A stretch of 64,000 nucleotides of DNA from Corallium rubrum. Its lineage: Eukaryota; Cnidaria; Anthozoa; Scleralcyonacea; Coralliidae. The notes under the pieces were generated by a model, which was not told where the DNA came from, did not search any database, and saw only the letters and a program-made list of their open reading frames with translations. The stretch lies in contig OZ036008.1 of the NCBI GenBank assembly GCA_964035015.1, positions 5,861,504 to 5,925,503 on the forward strand, given 5' to 3'. Positions 23,376-33,140 of the stretch are shown here, piece after piece. Position 1 is the stretch's first letter. Each line of letters begins with the position of its first letter. The position numbers and the translations under genes were made by a program.

Positions 23376-26300
23376 TGACTGTATTAACCCACCTGAAGTG
23401 CACTCTCCAGTCTTCTTATCTTTTGCTGGAATTCTCCAAGATGTATATTTGCTTCTGTGATATCATTTTCCTGATTAAGCAATACAATGAATGTAGTTAT
23501 AGACAGTTGAAATTATATATTCTATGATTAATATTTATGTGTAATAAGTACTATTTAAAACATGAGCAGCAGTGTTTTAGATCTGATAAAACACGTACTG
23601 CGAACGTTTCAAATGGCCTCAAAAACTATCCATATAATAAGCTCATATATATAGAAATCAGTTTTGAAAATTGAAGTTATCTGAGCCGCAAAATCGAAGA
23701 AAAAGTTTATCGAAAATAGCGAGCGTGTCTCTATCACATATAGAGACACCAGGGACGTAGCCGTGGGAGCCGCGGCTACCCCCCTTTTGATATAAAACAA
23801 CAGACATGTAACTATAAAACTGATGCAATATGCCATTGTGTCAGGAAATAAACTGTAAACAGTGTATTCAATCTACTGAGTGTATGTATTTTGAGTATCT
23901 ATGTGATGCTTGCGTGTTTTGAGTATTTTATATGACGTTTTTTAACCTTTAGAGTCTGTAAAATCTTCCTCCAAAAGCCAGGAAATGGCATTTCAGCGAC
24001 TCTTGATTTCAAAATTTCCCGGGGGAGCATGCCCCCGGACCCCCCTAAAAATTTATTTTAATTTCGGCTCCCCCCTTTCAAAATCCTGGCTACGTGCCTG
24101 AGAGACACGTCACGGTCATGATTTTCCTTTGTGTTTTCCTCATGAATGATTGAGTTTTTGAAGTATGCTTCTCAAACTCATTAATAATTCATGAGATAAT
24201 CAATCAATCAGAAGCGCTGAATTGCACCACGTGAAGGGACTTGAAATACCAGGGAAGTACTGGGCAGAGGACTTGAAATATTATTTCCAGTCCAAGGACT
24301 GGAAATAATATTTCAAGTCCTTGGACTTGAAATATTACTTCACACAATCGGTTATTCATCCATACACTAATTACTAATGCACTAATTCATTTTGGGAATA
24401 CACTAAGTGATTTTGAGAAGTCATAAAGGTCTCCAATTCGGACTAGACCGGGTGTTCAAGTACTGGAATTCGTTCCAGTCCTCGGCTTCGCCTCGGACTG
24501 GAACGAATTCCTCGTACTTGAAAACCCGGTCTAGTCCTCATTGTCGGCCTTTACATATTACGTAACATCCTTTGGTAAACATTTACCTTTAATTTTAATT
24601 TGGTAAGCAGTTCTTGTTCCTTGGCTTGTAGTTGACCACAGTTATTTGACAGTTCTCGTAGTGAATCACTCAAACTTGTATTTTTGTCCTATGTGAAACA
24701 AAAGTTTAAGGTGTTGGTTTATGCCAATGGTGTCTCTACTAAAGGTAAAACTCTGAGCGTAACCTCTAGATCATCCACTTGCTGTGTTGCTACATCAGCT
24801 TGCTCGCTAATTTCTTTCAATCTATCCTACAAAGGAAAAAAAACAACAGAATAACAAATTTCAGAGAAGTACACTAGCCAAAAAAAAAAGCACAGTCAAA
24901 ATAGTCATCACATTTTTCCAATTTCACATTTAAGTTTCACTTGACATCTTAAATTTCAACTGACAGTTATTAAGTAATAAATGAATTAAACTGATCAAGT
25001 ACTAAAAATGCATTTATGCAAAACTTTTGGTATTGCCGGTATGCAACAATTCGGCTGAGGTTTAAAGTGTCACTGTGATGAAAAATCGTCATTCTTTTTT
25101 TGATCTTGTCATAAAGTACATTTACAATGAAGATGAACGGCGTTTGTGGTTTGTAAATATCTCATCTCGTTCAAGAGATATTCACGTTTTGGAAATATGC
25201 CAATTATATGGCTGATGACGCCATTTTCTCCAAATGAGAGAAATGAAAATCGTAAAATTAGGAATATCTCTAGAAATAAACAATAGAAAGTGCTAAAATT
25301 TTGCATGCTTATCGTATTAAATAAAATACGTTTTACTGTGGAACTTTAGTTGTTTTCGTGGAAACTGCTAGTTCCTGGCCCCCTCCAATGATAAAATTAA
25401 ATTTGCTTATTTATCAGCAATCAAGTAGCGTTTACTCCAGCGAATAGAAGTGAAGATTAGTGCTTATGTAGGCATTGTAATTCAAACGTTTAAATCTTTC
25501 TATTCTTAAACAATGAGGCAAAAATGATAATTCCTTTTTTAAGGTTTAGAGTAACCTGTGAGCATCCGCTTAACATGGCAATCACAAAAGTTCCACAGAG
25601 AAGTGTATTTTATTGGATACTATAAGCATACAAAGTTTAAGCGCGTTCTATTGTTTATTTCCAGAGATATTCCTTATTTTACAATTTTCATTTCGCTCGT
25701 TTGGAGAAAATGACGTCATCAGCTATAAATTTGCATATTTCCAAAACGTGAATATCTCTTGAACGAGATGAGATACTGACAAACCACAAACGCTCACTTT
25801 AAATGTACTTTATGAGAAGATAAAAAAAACACTGACGATTTTTTCATCATAGTGACACTTTAGGAATACAATAATTAATATTTGGTTGATAAATTAATGA
25901 ATATTTCATTAATTAACTAATTTATAAACTATAAGTAATTAATTAATTAATTAATTATTTTTTAAATTTCATTAATTTAATTAAAAAAGGTTCTTGCATA
26001 AGTTAATTGTATAATACCTGGTCATATATTTTCTAAAAAAATTTTTAAGATAAAAACAAAATTAAGAAGAAAAATGTTACCATTGTTGTATCTAATTCTT
26101 TTTGTTTGTTGATTTCCTCAGCTTCACTTGATTTTAACCTAAAAATTTTAATATTATTTCATACTTAAAGTACTGTACATTAAATGATTGTTTGATAATT
26201 ACTGTATTTATAAAAAATTAAATAATTTTGATTTATTTATTAATTACATGAAAAAGATTTTTTGTTTACCTTGCTGTTAATGCCTTGCACTGCTCATTCC

Positions 26301-29300
26301 TAGACTTCAGTTCTCCTAGGACAAATAATAATAATATTTACAATTTATATTGTGCATATTCTATACAATAATCATATGCGCATATACAATAATCATCGGC
26401 TCACGAATTACAGCTAAGACCTGCGTGTTGGTTTTGTGGAGGGAGGAAAACCGGAGAACCCGGTGAAAACCCCTCGAAGCACAGGAGAGACCAACTAAAC
26501 TCTACTCACATGAGTCTCAAGCTCGAGAACAGGGCTATTCCCAGACGGTCACCCATCCAAGTACTAACCCCGTTTAACCGGGCTTAACTATTGGTGAGAG
26601 GCAGCACCCTAACAGCACACGCCACCCGTGCTCCCCGAATGTATAGCATTTATCATCTTGGTGCTGTATATTATGGATAATCAAGGTTAAGATAATCAAG
26701 GTTAAGATAATCAAGGTTCAGATAATCAAGATCTGGATAATCAAGGTTCAAATAATCAAGATCTGGATAATCAAGGTTCAGATAATGAAGGTTTAGATAA
26801 TCAAGATCTGGATAATCAAGGTTCAGATAATTAAGGTTCAGATAATGAAGGTTCAGATAATGAAGGTTCAGATAATGAAGGTTCAGATAATCAAGATCTG
26901 GATAATCAAGGTTGAGATAATCAAGATCTTGATAATCAAGGTTCTCATAATCAAGACCTGGATAATCAAGGTTCAGGTAATTAAGGTTCAGATAATCAAG
27001 ATCTGGATAATCAAGGTTCAGGTAATTAAGGTTCAGATAATCAAGATCTGGGTAATCAAGGTTCAGATAATCAAGATCTGGGTAATCAAGGTTGAGATAA
27101 TCAAGATCTTGATAATCAAGGTTCTCATAATCAAGACCTGGATAATCAAGGTTCAGGTAATTAAGGTTCAGATAATCAAGGTTCAGATAATCAAGATCTG
27201 GATAATCAAGGTTCAGGTAATTAAGGTTCAGATAATCAAGATCTGGGTAATCAAGGTTCAGATAATCAAGATCTGGGTAATCAAGGTTCAGATAATCAAG
27301 ATCTTGATAATCAAGGTTCTCATAATCAAGACCTGGATAATCAAGGTTCAGGTAATTAAGGTTCAGATAATCAAGGTTCAGATAATCAAGATCTGGATAA
27401 TCAAGGTTCAGGTAATCAAGGTTCAGATAATCAAGATCTGGGTAATCAAGGTTCAGATAATCAAGATCTGGGTAATCAAGGTTCAGATAATCAAGATCTG
27501 GATAATCAAGGTTCAGATAATCATGATCTGGATAATCAAGGTTCAGATAATCAATATCTGGATAATCAAGGTTCAGATAATCATGATCTGGATAATCAAG
27601 GTCCAGATAATCAAGGTTCAGATAATCAAGATCTGGATAATCAAGGTTCAGATAATCAAGATCTGGATAATCAAGGTTCAGATAATCAAGATCTGGATAA
27701 TCAAGGAGGTTCAGACAATCAAGGTTCAGATAATCAAGATCTTGATAATCAAGGTTCTCATAATCAAGACCTGGATAATCAAGGTTCAGGTAATCAAGGT
27801 TCAGATAATCAAGGTTCAGATAATCAAGGTTCAGATAATCAAGATCTGGATAATCAAGGTTCAGGTAATTAAGGTTCAGATAATCAAGATCTGGGTAATC
27901 AAGGTTCAGATAATCAAGATCTGGGTAATCAAGGTTCAGATAATCAAGATCTGGATAATCAAGGTTCAGATAATCAAGATCTGGATAATCAAGGTCCAGA
28001 TAATCAAGATCGGATAATCAAGGTTAAATAATCAAGATCTGGATAATCAAGGTTCAGATAATCAATATCTGGATAATCAAGGTTCAGATAATATCTGGAT
28101 AATCAAGATTGGATAATCAAGGTTCAGATAAGATCTGGATAATCAAGGTTCAGATAATCGAGGTTCAGATAATCAAGATATTGATAATCAAGGTTCTCAT
28201 AATCAAGATCTGGATAATCAAGGTTTAGATAATGAAGGTTCAGATAATCAAGATCTGGATAATCAAGGTTGAGATAATTAAGGTTCAGATAATCAAGGTT
28301 CAGATAATCAAGGTTCAGATAATCAAGATCTGGATAATCAAGGTTGAGATAATCAAGGTTGAGATAATCAAGATCTTGATAATCAAGGTTCTCATAATCA
28401 AGATCTGGATAATCAAGGTTCTCATAATCAAGATCTTGATAATCAAGGTTCTCATAATCAAGATCTGGATAATCAAGGTTCAGATAATCAAGATCTGGAT
28501 AATCAAGGTTCAAATAATCAAGATCTGGATAATCAAGGTTCAAATAATCAAGATCTGGATAATCAAGGTTCAGATAATCAAGATCTGGATAATCAAGGTT
28601 CAAATAATCAAGATCTGGATAATCAAGGTTCAGATAATCAAGATCTGGATAAACAAGGTTCAAATAATCAAGATCTGGATAATCAAGGTTCAAATAATCA
28701 AGATCTGTATAATCAAGGTTCAGATAATCAAGATCTGGATAATCAAGGTTCAAATAATCAAGATCTGGATAATCAAGGTTCAGATAATGAAGGTTTAGAT
28801 AATCAAGATCTGGATAATCAAGGTTCAGATAATTAAGGTTCAGATAATGAAGGTTCAGATAATGAAGGTTCAGATAATCAAGATCTGGATAATCAAGGTT
28901 GAGATAATCAAGATCTTGATAATCAAGGTTCTCATAATCAAGATCTGGATAATCAAGGTTCTCATAATCAAGATCTGGATAATCAAGGTTCTCATAATCA
29001 AGATCTTGATAATCAAGGTTCTCATAATCAAGATCTGGATAATCAAGGTTCAAATAATCAAGATCTGGATAATCAAGGTTCAGATAATCAAGATCTGGGT
29101 AATCAAGGTTCAGACAATCAAGGTTCAGATTATCAAGATCTGGATAATCAAGGTTCAGATAATCAAGATCTGGATAATCAAGGTCCAGATAATCAAGATC
29201 TGGATAATCAAGGTTCAAATAATCAAGATCTGGATAATCAAGGTTCAAATAATCAAGATCTGGATAATCAAGGTTCAGATAATCAAGATCTGGGTAATCA

Positions 29301-32300
29301 AGGTTCAGACAATCAAGGTTCAGATTATCAAGATCTGGATAATCAAGGTTCAGATAATCAAGATCTGGATAATCAAGGTCCAGATAATCAAGATCTGGAT
29401 AATCAAGGTTCAAATAATCAAGATCTGGATAATCAAGGTTCAAATAATCAAGATCTGGATAATCAAGGTTCAGATAATCAAGATCTGGATAATCAAGGTT
29501 CAAATAATCAAGATCTGGATAATCAAGGTTCAGATAATGAAGGTTTAGATAATCAAGATCTGGATAATCAAGGTTCAGATAATTAAGGTTCAGATAATGA
29601 AGGTTCAGATAATGAAGGTTCAGATAATCAAGATCTGGATAATCAAGGTTGAGATAATCAAGATCTTGATAATCAAGGTTCTCATAATCAAGATCTGGAT
29701 AATCAAGGTTCTCATAATCAAGATCTGGATAATCAAGGTTCTCATAATCAAGATCTTGATAATCAAGGTTCTCATAATCAAGATCTGGATAATCAAGGTT
29801 CAAATAATCAAGATCTGGATAATCAAGGTTCAGATAATCAAGATCTGGGTAATCAAGGTTCAGACAATCAAGGTTCAGATAATCAAGATCTGGATAATCA
29901 AGGTTCAGATAATCAAGATCTGGATAATCAAGGTCCAGATAATCAAGATCTGGATAATCAAGGTTCAGATAATCAAGATCTGGATAATCAAGATCCAGAT
30001 AATCAAGATTCAGATAATCAAGGTTCAGATAATCAAGATCTGGATAATCAAGGTTCAGATAATCAAGGTTCAGATAATCAAGATCTGGATAATCAAGATC
30101 CAGATAATCAAGGTTCAGATAATCAAGGTTCAGATAATCAAGACCTTGATGATCAAGGTTCTCATAATCAAGATCTGGCTAATCAATGTTCGGATAATCA
30201 AAGTTTGGATAATCAAAGTTCAACTGTACCATGAGATACATAATTGTAGTAGGCTCATTTAAACATACAAACTTCCAGTAAACCAATATTGTATAGCTGG
30301 TGTATATATTGTAATATGAAAAACTGAGCATACCTTCTAATCTTGCACATCTTCTTTCTAATGCAAGAATCTATATAAATTTAGATCAAACATGAAACAA
30401 GTATATGTTAGCACTCTAGAAGAAAACAAGCATCCAAGAAAAATATGGCATACCCTTTGTCTGTCTTCATCCCAAGCATGAAGGTGTTTTTGATGGGTTT
30501 GCACCATGTCATTTAGTTCTCTGGTAAGAATAAATCATTTATACATATTACATGTCAAAATGAATAATAATTGGTAATTGTCATAATTCAAGAGTAATTA
30601 GGCAGAGGGGGAGGTTTCAAATAGTACCTGTCTCTATCTTTTAATTCCATAATGAGTAGTTGGAGTTCTCGACGTTGTTTCTGGATTGTATCAGTATCAA
30701 CATCTAATAACTACAATGGGAAAATGATAATCATATTGTCTAACCATTGGTTTTGGGGGAAGGAAAATTTATTGTAGGTAGAAAAAACAAATTAGTGCCA
30801 ATTTATTTGAAGCCTAACCTGTCTTGGAGAAATTGATCCTCCTGATAGGTGTACCTTTGTTGGACTTGTTGACCTTTGATGGACAGGGCTAACTGATCTT
30901 CGTCCAGGGGTTGAAGGTGATCTTGGTAGAGATCCATTCATAAGGGTTACTGGATTGGTGATTGAAGACTAAAGTACAGAAGAGAAATTCACCTCACTTT
31001 GAATTGATAAATTCTATATCAATTCTCTTTACAGTAATTTGTAAAAATTATTTGGCCTACACGTCACTGACAGTCCTGTCTCAAGATCCTGGAAAAACTT
31101 GCCAAGATCCTGGATAATCTTGCCAAGATCCTGGATAATCTTGCCAAGATATCCTTGCAAGATTTTGTTAAATCTTGGCAAGATCCTGGCAGGATCTTGG
31201 CAGAATCTTGCAATTTCTGCAAGATCCTGCCAAGATCCTGGAAAAACTTGCCAGGATCTTGCCAAGGTTACACTTAAAAATTCTAGTAAAACCACTTACG
31301 GTAAGTTAACAGCTGCCATTTCTAATTTCAATAATTATTATGAATGAGAAATATAATATAATATACCTTTCCCTTTGGAGTACTTTGGAAGTAAGTTGTT
31401 GGTTGAAAAGTAGAATTTGCCAAAGAATGAGGTAAATCTGAAGGGAAAAAGTAGACAGTTGTGAACTTTCAACAACTTTCATCTCATCAAAATTTAAGAA
31501 TCCAAAGGTTAATGTGTGTTTAGTTGTGTAAATATGGAGTCGGGCAACTCTATTAGAAGGCTAATTAGAAGCCCCCCTAACTACCATTAGATGAATTTCA
31601 GATTATAGGCCATTTTTACCACATTTAGTTAACATCTTCAAAAGATTTCATGAGGTGTACAAAAGATTTCATGAGGTGTACTGACAACATCCTTGAAACC
31701 TTTGGTGAAATATGTGGGGTTTTTTCATTGAATCAACCAGTTCTGTCCTGAAGGGTTGGGGGGGGGGGGGGGGTACTCTGGCAATTTTAGGGTAGGGCTG
31801 TGACACTGTGACCTCAAAATCCTGACCCTATCCCAGACCTAAATTTTAAAAAAATCAATACCCTATCCCAGCACTGGTATCACATCAGCGTCTAGACTTT
31901 CTCAAAGTCTTTTTCAAACATTTTTGACCTTTCAACATTTTTGACCTTTTGGTTCTTCGTTGAAAAGGACTATTCCCACCTGCAGTGCACCAAAATTCAC
32001 TGGTGAATGATGTAATTCTGGAAGTAATTATCTAATCTTTGGAAGTTGAAGTTAAACAGACTCTTGAAAACGTTTTAGTAGGGGTAGAACCACTTTCCAT
32101 TGCATGTACAACAACCCGAAACACATCAAAACAGGGCGATGTACATTTCAGTGATTTCCCACCAGGGAAATCACTGAAATGTACATCGCCCTGTTTTGAT
32201 GTGTTTCAGGTTGTCGTACATGCAATGGAAAGTGGTTCTACCCTAATATATAATTAGATTCAAAAACCTGCAAGCGAAACAAGTCCGTTCTTTCCACCCG

Positions 32301-33140
32301 CTTTTGCGCTCTCCCACCTTTCTGCTCACCTGCCTTTCCACCCACCAGCAAAAACTAGCACTAAGAGGTGGACTTGGAGCAAGTCTAATCAGCATCCATA
32401 CCCTATCTCAGACCAAAATATGCACCCTTGGACCAAAATGGACACTTGTATACCCTATCCTAGACCTCAAAAATCATACCCTGGGTTGTCAGTGCATGCC
32501 AAAAAGATAGCCCAGCCAATAGGCCTAGGGTTACCCTAGCAAGCTGATAGGTCCCCCCCCCCCCCCACCCCCAGGGTCAAGGGGTAAAGACAACGGGCCC
32601 TTCCATGTAAACATGCCTTACAGTATAAATTCCCAATATATTAATTATGTTGATGTATATCATTTTATACTGTGCATTTACTGGGTATAACTGTATTTAT
32701 AAATATGAAGGTTAATGTTTCAACTAGTCTAGCTAGTTTAGCTACAGTTACAAACGCCTAGAACATAAAATATATGTAAACAAACATGAATGATCTGACA
32801 AAGATGATTGCTCTGCGGGATAGCAAAATAAATTTAGGACCGATGCTACCGGTTCACGTCGAATACAATATTACAGAATTTGCTCTCATAATACTCCAAA
32901 ACACATCTATCGACAGGCTATTCCGAAAATTATAAACTTTAGTATTGCGAGAGAAGATAATATAAATATAAATAAAAAATTACCCCATCCCAAATTAAAA
33001 CAAAGCCATTTCCTTTGTAAAATTTGTCGGTTGAATACAATACCTTTTATCTTGGAGGCCTCTGAGGACAACGGGGGACGTTTTCGATTTGAGATATCGT
33101 AATTCTTGGAAGAAACGAAGCTGCTGTATTTACTTTCCAT
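15171..33140 (-). CDS. CCDC62: CCDC62 homologue, 21 exons
   Basis: Exons, 5' to 3' on the minus strand: 33140-33044, 31437-31367, 30968-30819, 30710-30628, 30520-30454, 30370-30334, 26315-26270, 26138-26081, 26032-26018, 24826-24764, 24688-24587, 23470-23393, 22838-22745, 22650-22595, 22440-22395, 21913-21825, 21378-21278, 20758-20674, 18662-18494, 16601-16441, 15377-15171. All phases match; about 624 residues (human about 684). The N-terminal third is Ser/Pro-rich. Exons 4-17 form a long coiled coil carrying family hallmarks ([67 protein letters not shown]). The C-terminal [16 protein letters not shown] is also a CCDC62 motif. The mammalian protein is a testis-rich acrosomal/nuclear-receptor-coactivator coiled-coil protein. 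The last exon may instead splice out after 15276 (GGG|GTAAGT), which would change the final 35 residues. The ATG at 33140 is the first in frame. Confidence 0.88.
15533..16137. mobile_element. TIR/foldback element with GTCGGCGATTG repeats (CCDC62 intron 20)
   Basis: Ends TGGTTTCCATATATAGTTG ... CAACTATATGGAAACCA are inverted. Subterminal TCGGCGATTGATCGGCGATTG copies occur at both ends, and an internal duplicate TTTCCATATAGTTGTAATTG lies near 15626. Repeated subterminal motifs like these resemble transposase-binding arrays (inference). Confidence 0.65.
16173..16273. repeat. palindrome with CTGACGAAGG...CGAAACG arms
   Basis: GTAGGAGTCTAACATTTCGA at the left mirrors TCGAAACGTTAGACTCCTAC at the right. 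Each arm carries CTGACGAAGG-GCCTTCG-CTCGAAACG, which has the conserved letters of a hammerhead core (CTGANGA and GAAA) but poor stem II pairing. A related hairpin lies at 22987-23012. Confidence 0.6.
16655..16712 (+). repeat. tRNA-like SINE head or tRNA pseudogene
   Basis: GATAGCTCAACTGGCAGAGCA is a good D-arm/A box; about 30 bases on, GAGGTTGTTGAGCCTC is a damaged T-arm/B box. No complete cloverleaf is seen, so it is not called a tRNA gene. Confidence 0.4.
16724..17097. mobile_element. TIR element with 43-bp direct repeats
   Basis: GTTAGTGGAGGGGGA near 16728 and TCCCCCTCCACTAAC near 17080 are inverted ends. Inside, a 43-bp unit containing GACGAAGGACTACACAACGA is repeated about 2.5 times from 16851 to 16960. 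Confidence 0.55.
17265..18205. repeat. GATGATCAGAT-rich minisatellite (CCDC62 intron 19)
   Basis: About 940 bp built from GATGATGATCAGATGATAA, ATCTGATAACCAGATGATG and related words, with no fixed period but frequent TGATCA and inverted ATCTGAT/ATCAGAT pairs, so it can form many local hairpins. Confidence 0.8.
18218..18375. mobile_element. MITE, TIR TAAAGCTGGTTTTCCACTAG
   Basis: 158 bp bounded by TAAAGCTGGTTTTCCACTAG and its near complement at 18355-18375. A disrupted relative (TTTTCTTTTGTCTTATGAGC, then GGAAAACCAGTTTTAGG) lies at about 61717-61905. Confidence 0.75.
18870..19715. mobile_element. foldback element of about 845 bp (CCDC62 intron 18)
   Basis: Arms match inverted over about 350 bp, including TCCTGTTTTGAATTTGATTG / complement, ATTTTTCCGTATTTGTTTTG / complement and GACAGCGTGCTGTCCGCCAT / complement. 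The inner arm shares AAGTTTGTCTCATTTGAAAG with the 14181-14680 element. Confidence 0.75.
20036..20194. repeat. palindrome, apex CTCCGCTTCGCCTCAG
   Basis: GATGCTATATATCATACAC at the left mirrors GTGTATGATATATAGCATC at the right. The arms close around ACCTCCGCTTCGCCTCAGTT, an apex similar to those of other palindromes here. Confidence 0.8.
20381..20622. mobile_element. MITE, TIR family GAGTTTCAGGGTGTT, copy 2
   Basis: Inverted orientation relative to 1431-1672. Ends GCGAGTTTCAGGGTGTTGTG ... ACCCTGAAATTCGCC. Inner GCGCGCATC repeats are kept. Lies in CCDC62 intron 18, about 50 bp from exon 18. Confidence 0.75.
20825..21235. repeat. (GGTT)n-like tandem array (CCDC62 intron 17)
   Basis: About 400 bp of GGTTGGTTGGTTGACTGG variants. 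On the sense (minus) strand of CCDC62 it is AACC-rich. The + strand GGTT runs could form two-tier G-quadruplexes. Confidence 0.85.
21395..21660. repeat. 21-bp minisatellite (CCDC62 intron 16)
   Basis: About 12 units of AATTAGAATCAAACTTGACAT with few changes (for example GAAATAATTAGAATTAAAC). The 21-bp period keeps frames open on both strands, which explains the apparent ORFs of 123-198 codons here. Confidence 0.85.
22881..22923. repeat. (TATATG)n microsatellite
   Basis: ATGTATATGTATATG units, in CCDC62 intron 12 immediately beside exon 13. Confidence 0.85.
22966..23062. mobile_element. small inverted-repeat element with a hammerhead-like hairpin
   Basis: AAATTACCAGGGTAA and TTAACCCTGGTAATTTT are inverted ends about 80 bp apart. 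Between them CTGACGAAGGGCCTTCGCTC then GAAAGGTC repeats the motif seen at 16173-16273. (TATATG)n begins exactly at its right edge. Confidence 0.5.
23063..23139. repeat. (TATATG)n / (TA)n array
   Basis: Runs directly into the hammerhead sequence at 23141. Confidence 0.9.
23141..23184 (-). ncRNA. hammerhead ribozyme (type I layout), predicted self-cleaving
   Basis: Read on the minus strand from 23184: CTACA (stem I), CTGATGA (core), GGCC-CAAAA-GGCC (stem II and loop), GAA (core), ACGG-TA-CCGT (stem III with 2-nt loop), C (cleavage base), TGTAG (stem I). All invariant core letters of the hammerhead are present, stems I, II and III are 5, 4 and 4 perfect pairs, and the cleavage triplet is GUC. 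The predicted cut is between 23146 and 23145. It lies on the sense strand of CCDC62 inside intron 12, flanked by TA-type microsatellites. Such minimal hammerheads with a very short stem III are known from Penelope-like elements and retrozymes in animals (established knowledge). No reverse transcriptase is seen next to it. Confidence 0.85.
23301..23372. repeat. (TA)n microsatellite
   Basis: About 36 TA units, 20 bp from CCDC62 exon 12. Confidence 0.95.
23750..24100. mobile_element. hAT-like MITE, copy 3, intact with 8-bp target duplication
   Basis: Ends CAGGGACGTAGCC ... GGCTACGTGCCTG. Flanked by AGAGACAC at 23742-23749 and 24101-24108, an exact 8-bp duplication diagnostic of hAT transposition. 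351 bp, no coding capacity. Confidence 0.85.
24269..24320. repeat. perfect 52-bp palindrome
   Basis: GGACTTGAAATATTATTTCC then AGTCCA / complement, no loop; GACTTGAAATA recurs on both sides (24237, 24321). Confidence 0.8.
24425..24552. repeat. palindrome, apex CTCGGCTTCGCCTCGG
   Basis: GGACTAGACCGGG...GTTCCAGTCC on the left mirrors GGACTGGAAC...CCCGGTCTAGTCC on the right; the centre is TCGGCTTCGCCTCGG. Confidence 0.85.
25061..25866. mobile_element. foldback element of about 800 bp (CCDC62 intron 9)
   Basis: AAAGTGTCACTGTGATGAAA at the left mirrors TTTCATCATAGTGACACTTT at the right. Matching inner blocks include ATCTCATCTCGTTCAAGAGA and AATAAACAATAGAA / complements. Non-coding. Confidence 0.75.
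26018..26032 (-). other. CCDC62: 15-nt microexon of CCDC62 (exon 9)
   Basis: On the minus strand TTTTTTAG|AAAATATATGACCAG|GTATTA encodes KIYDQ, phase 0 on both sides, between exons 8 and 10 which are also phase 0. It is a prediction: skipping it would leave the frame intact. Confidence 0.5.
26395..26640 (-). mobile_element. 5S rRNA-derived SINE
   Basis: On the minus strand, GTTAGTACTTGGATGGGTGA-CCGTCTGGGAATA (about 26571 to 26540) is the 3' half of animal 5S rRNA, including the pol III box C. The 5' side (26640-26600) is a diverged 5S start. The body then has GGGTTTTCACCGGGTTCTCC-GGTTTTCCTCCC, a widely shared SINE core motif. This is the layout of the SINE3 class. It lies in CCDC62 intron 6, next to the satellite. 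Confidence 0.8.
26674..30222. repeat. 30-bp satellite with higher-order structure (CCDC62 intron 6)
   Basis: About 3.55 kb of two alternating 15-mers, GATAATCAAGGTTCA and GATAATCAAGATCTG. Variant units (GTTCTCATAATCAAGA, GGTTTAGATAATCAA, ATCTTGATAATCAA) occur in fixed order and show longer periods: the block at about 28781 recurs at about 29531, exactly 750 bp (25 dimers) later. A shorter period of about 180-195 bp rules the left third. Edge units are more diverged. Because 15 and 30 are multiples of three, ORFs of up to 559 codons appear on both strands; they are not genes. Confidence 0.95.
31075..31272. repeat. AAGATCCTGG/CTTGCCAAGATCC tandem and inverted repeat
   Basis: About 12 units of CTTGCCAAGATCCTGGATAA and its complement in both orientations, between CCDC62 exons 2 and 3. 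Confidence 0.75.
31742..32600. other. repeat-rich part of CCDC62 intron 1
   Basis: Two long G or C runs (31757-31773, 32555-32570) bracket degenerate matching text ('TACCCTATCCCAG', 'CCTATCTCAGACC'), suggesting a decayed inverted-repeat element, with the 32087-32243 palindrome inside. Confidence 0.45.
32087..32243. repeat. near-perfect palindrome, 4-base loop
   Basis: GAACCACTTTCCATTGCATG at the left mirrors CATGCAATGGAAAGTGGTTC at the right. The centre is GATTTCCC-ACCA-GGGAAATC. The arms are about 76 bp with very few mismatches, suggesting youth. Confidence 0.85.

Noticed and set aside
26530..26640. Functional 5S rRNA gene
   Set aside because: Only the 3' half is recognisable and it continues into a SINE body.
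26674..30222. CRISPR-like regular array
   Set aside because: The units are contiguous variants of one word with no unique spacers, in a eukaryotic intron.
26845..30262. Long ORFs of 188-559 codons on both strands
   Set aside because: They are translations of the 15/30-bp satellite; unit length divisible by three keeps frames open. No splice or homology support.
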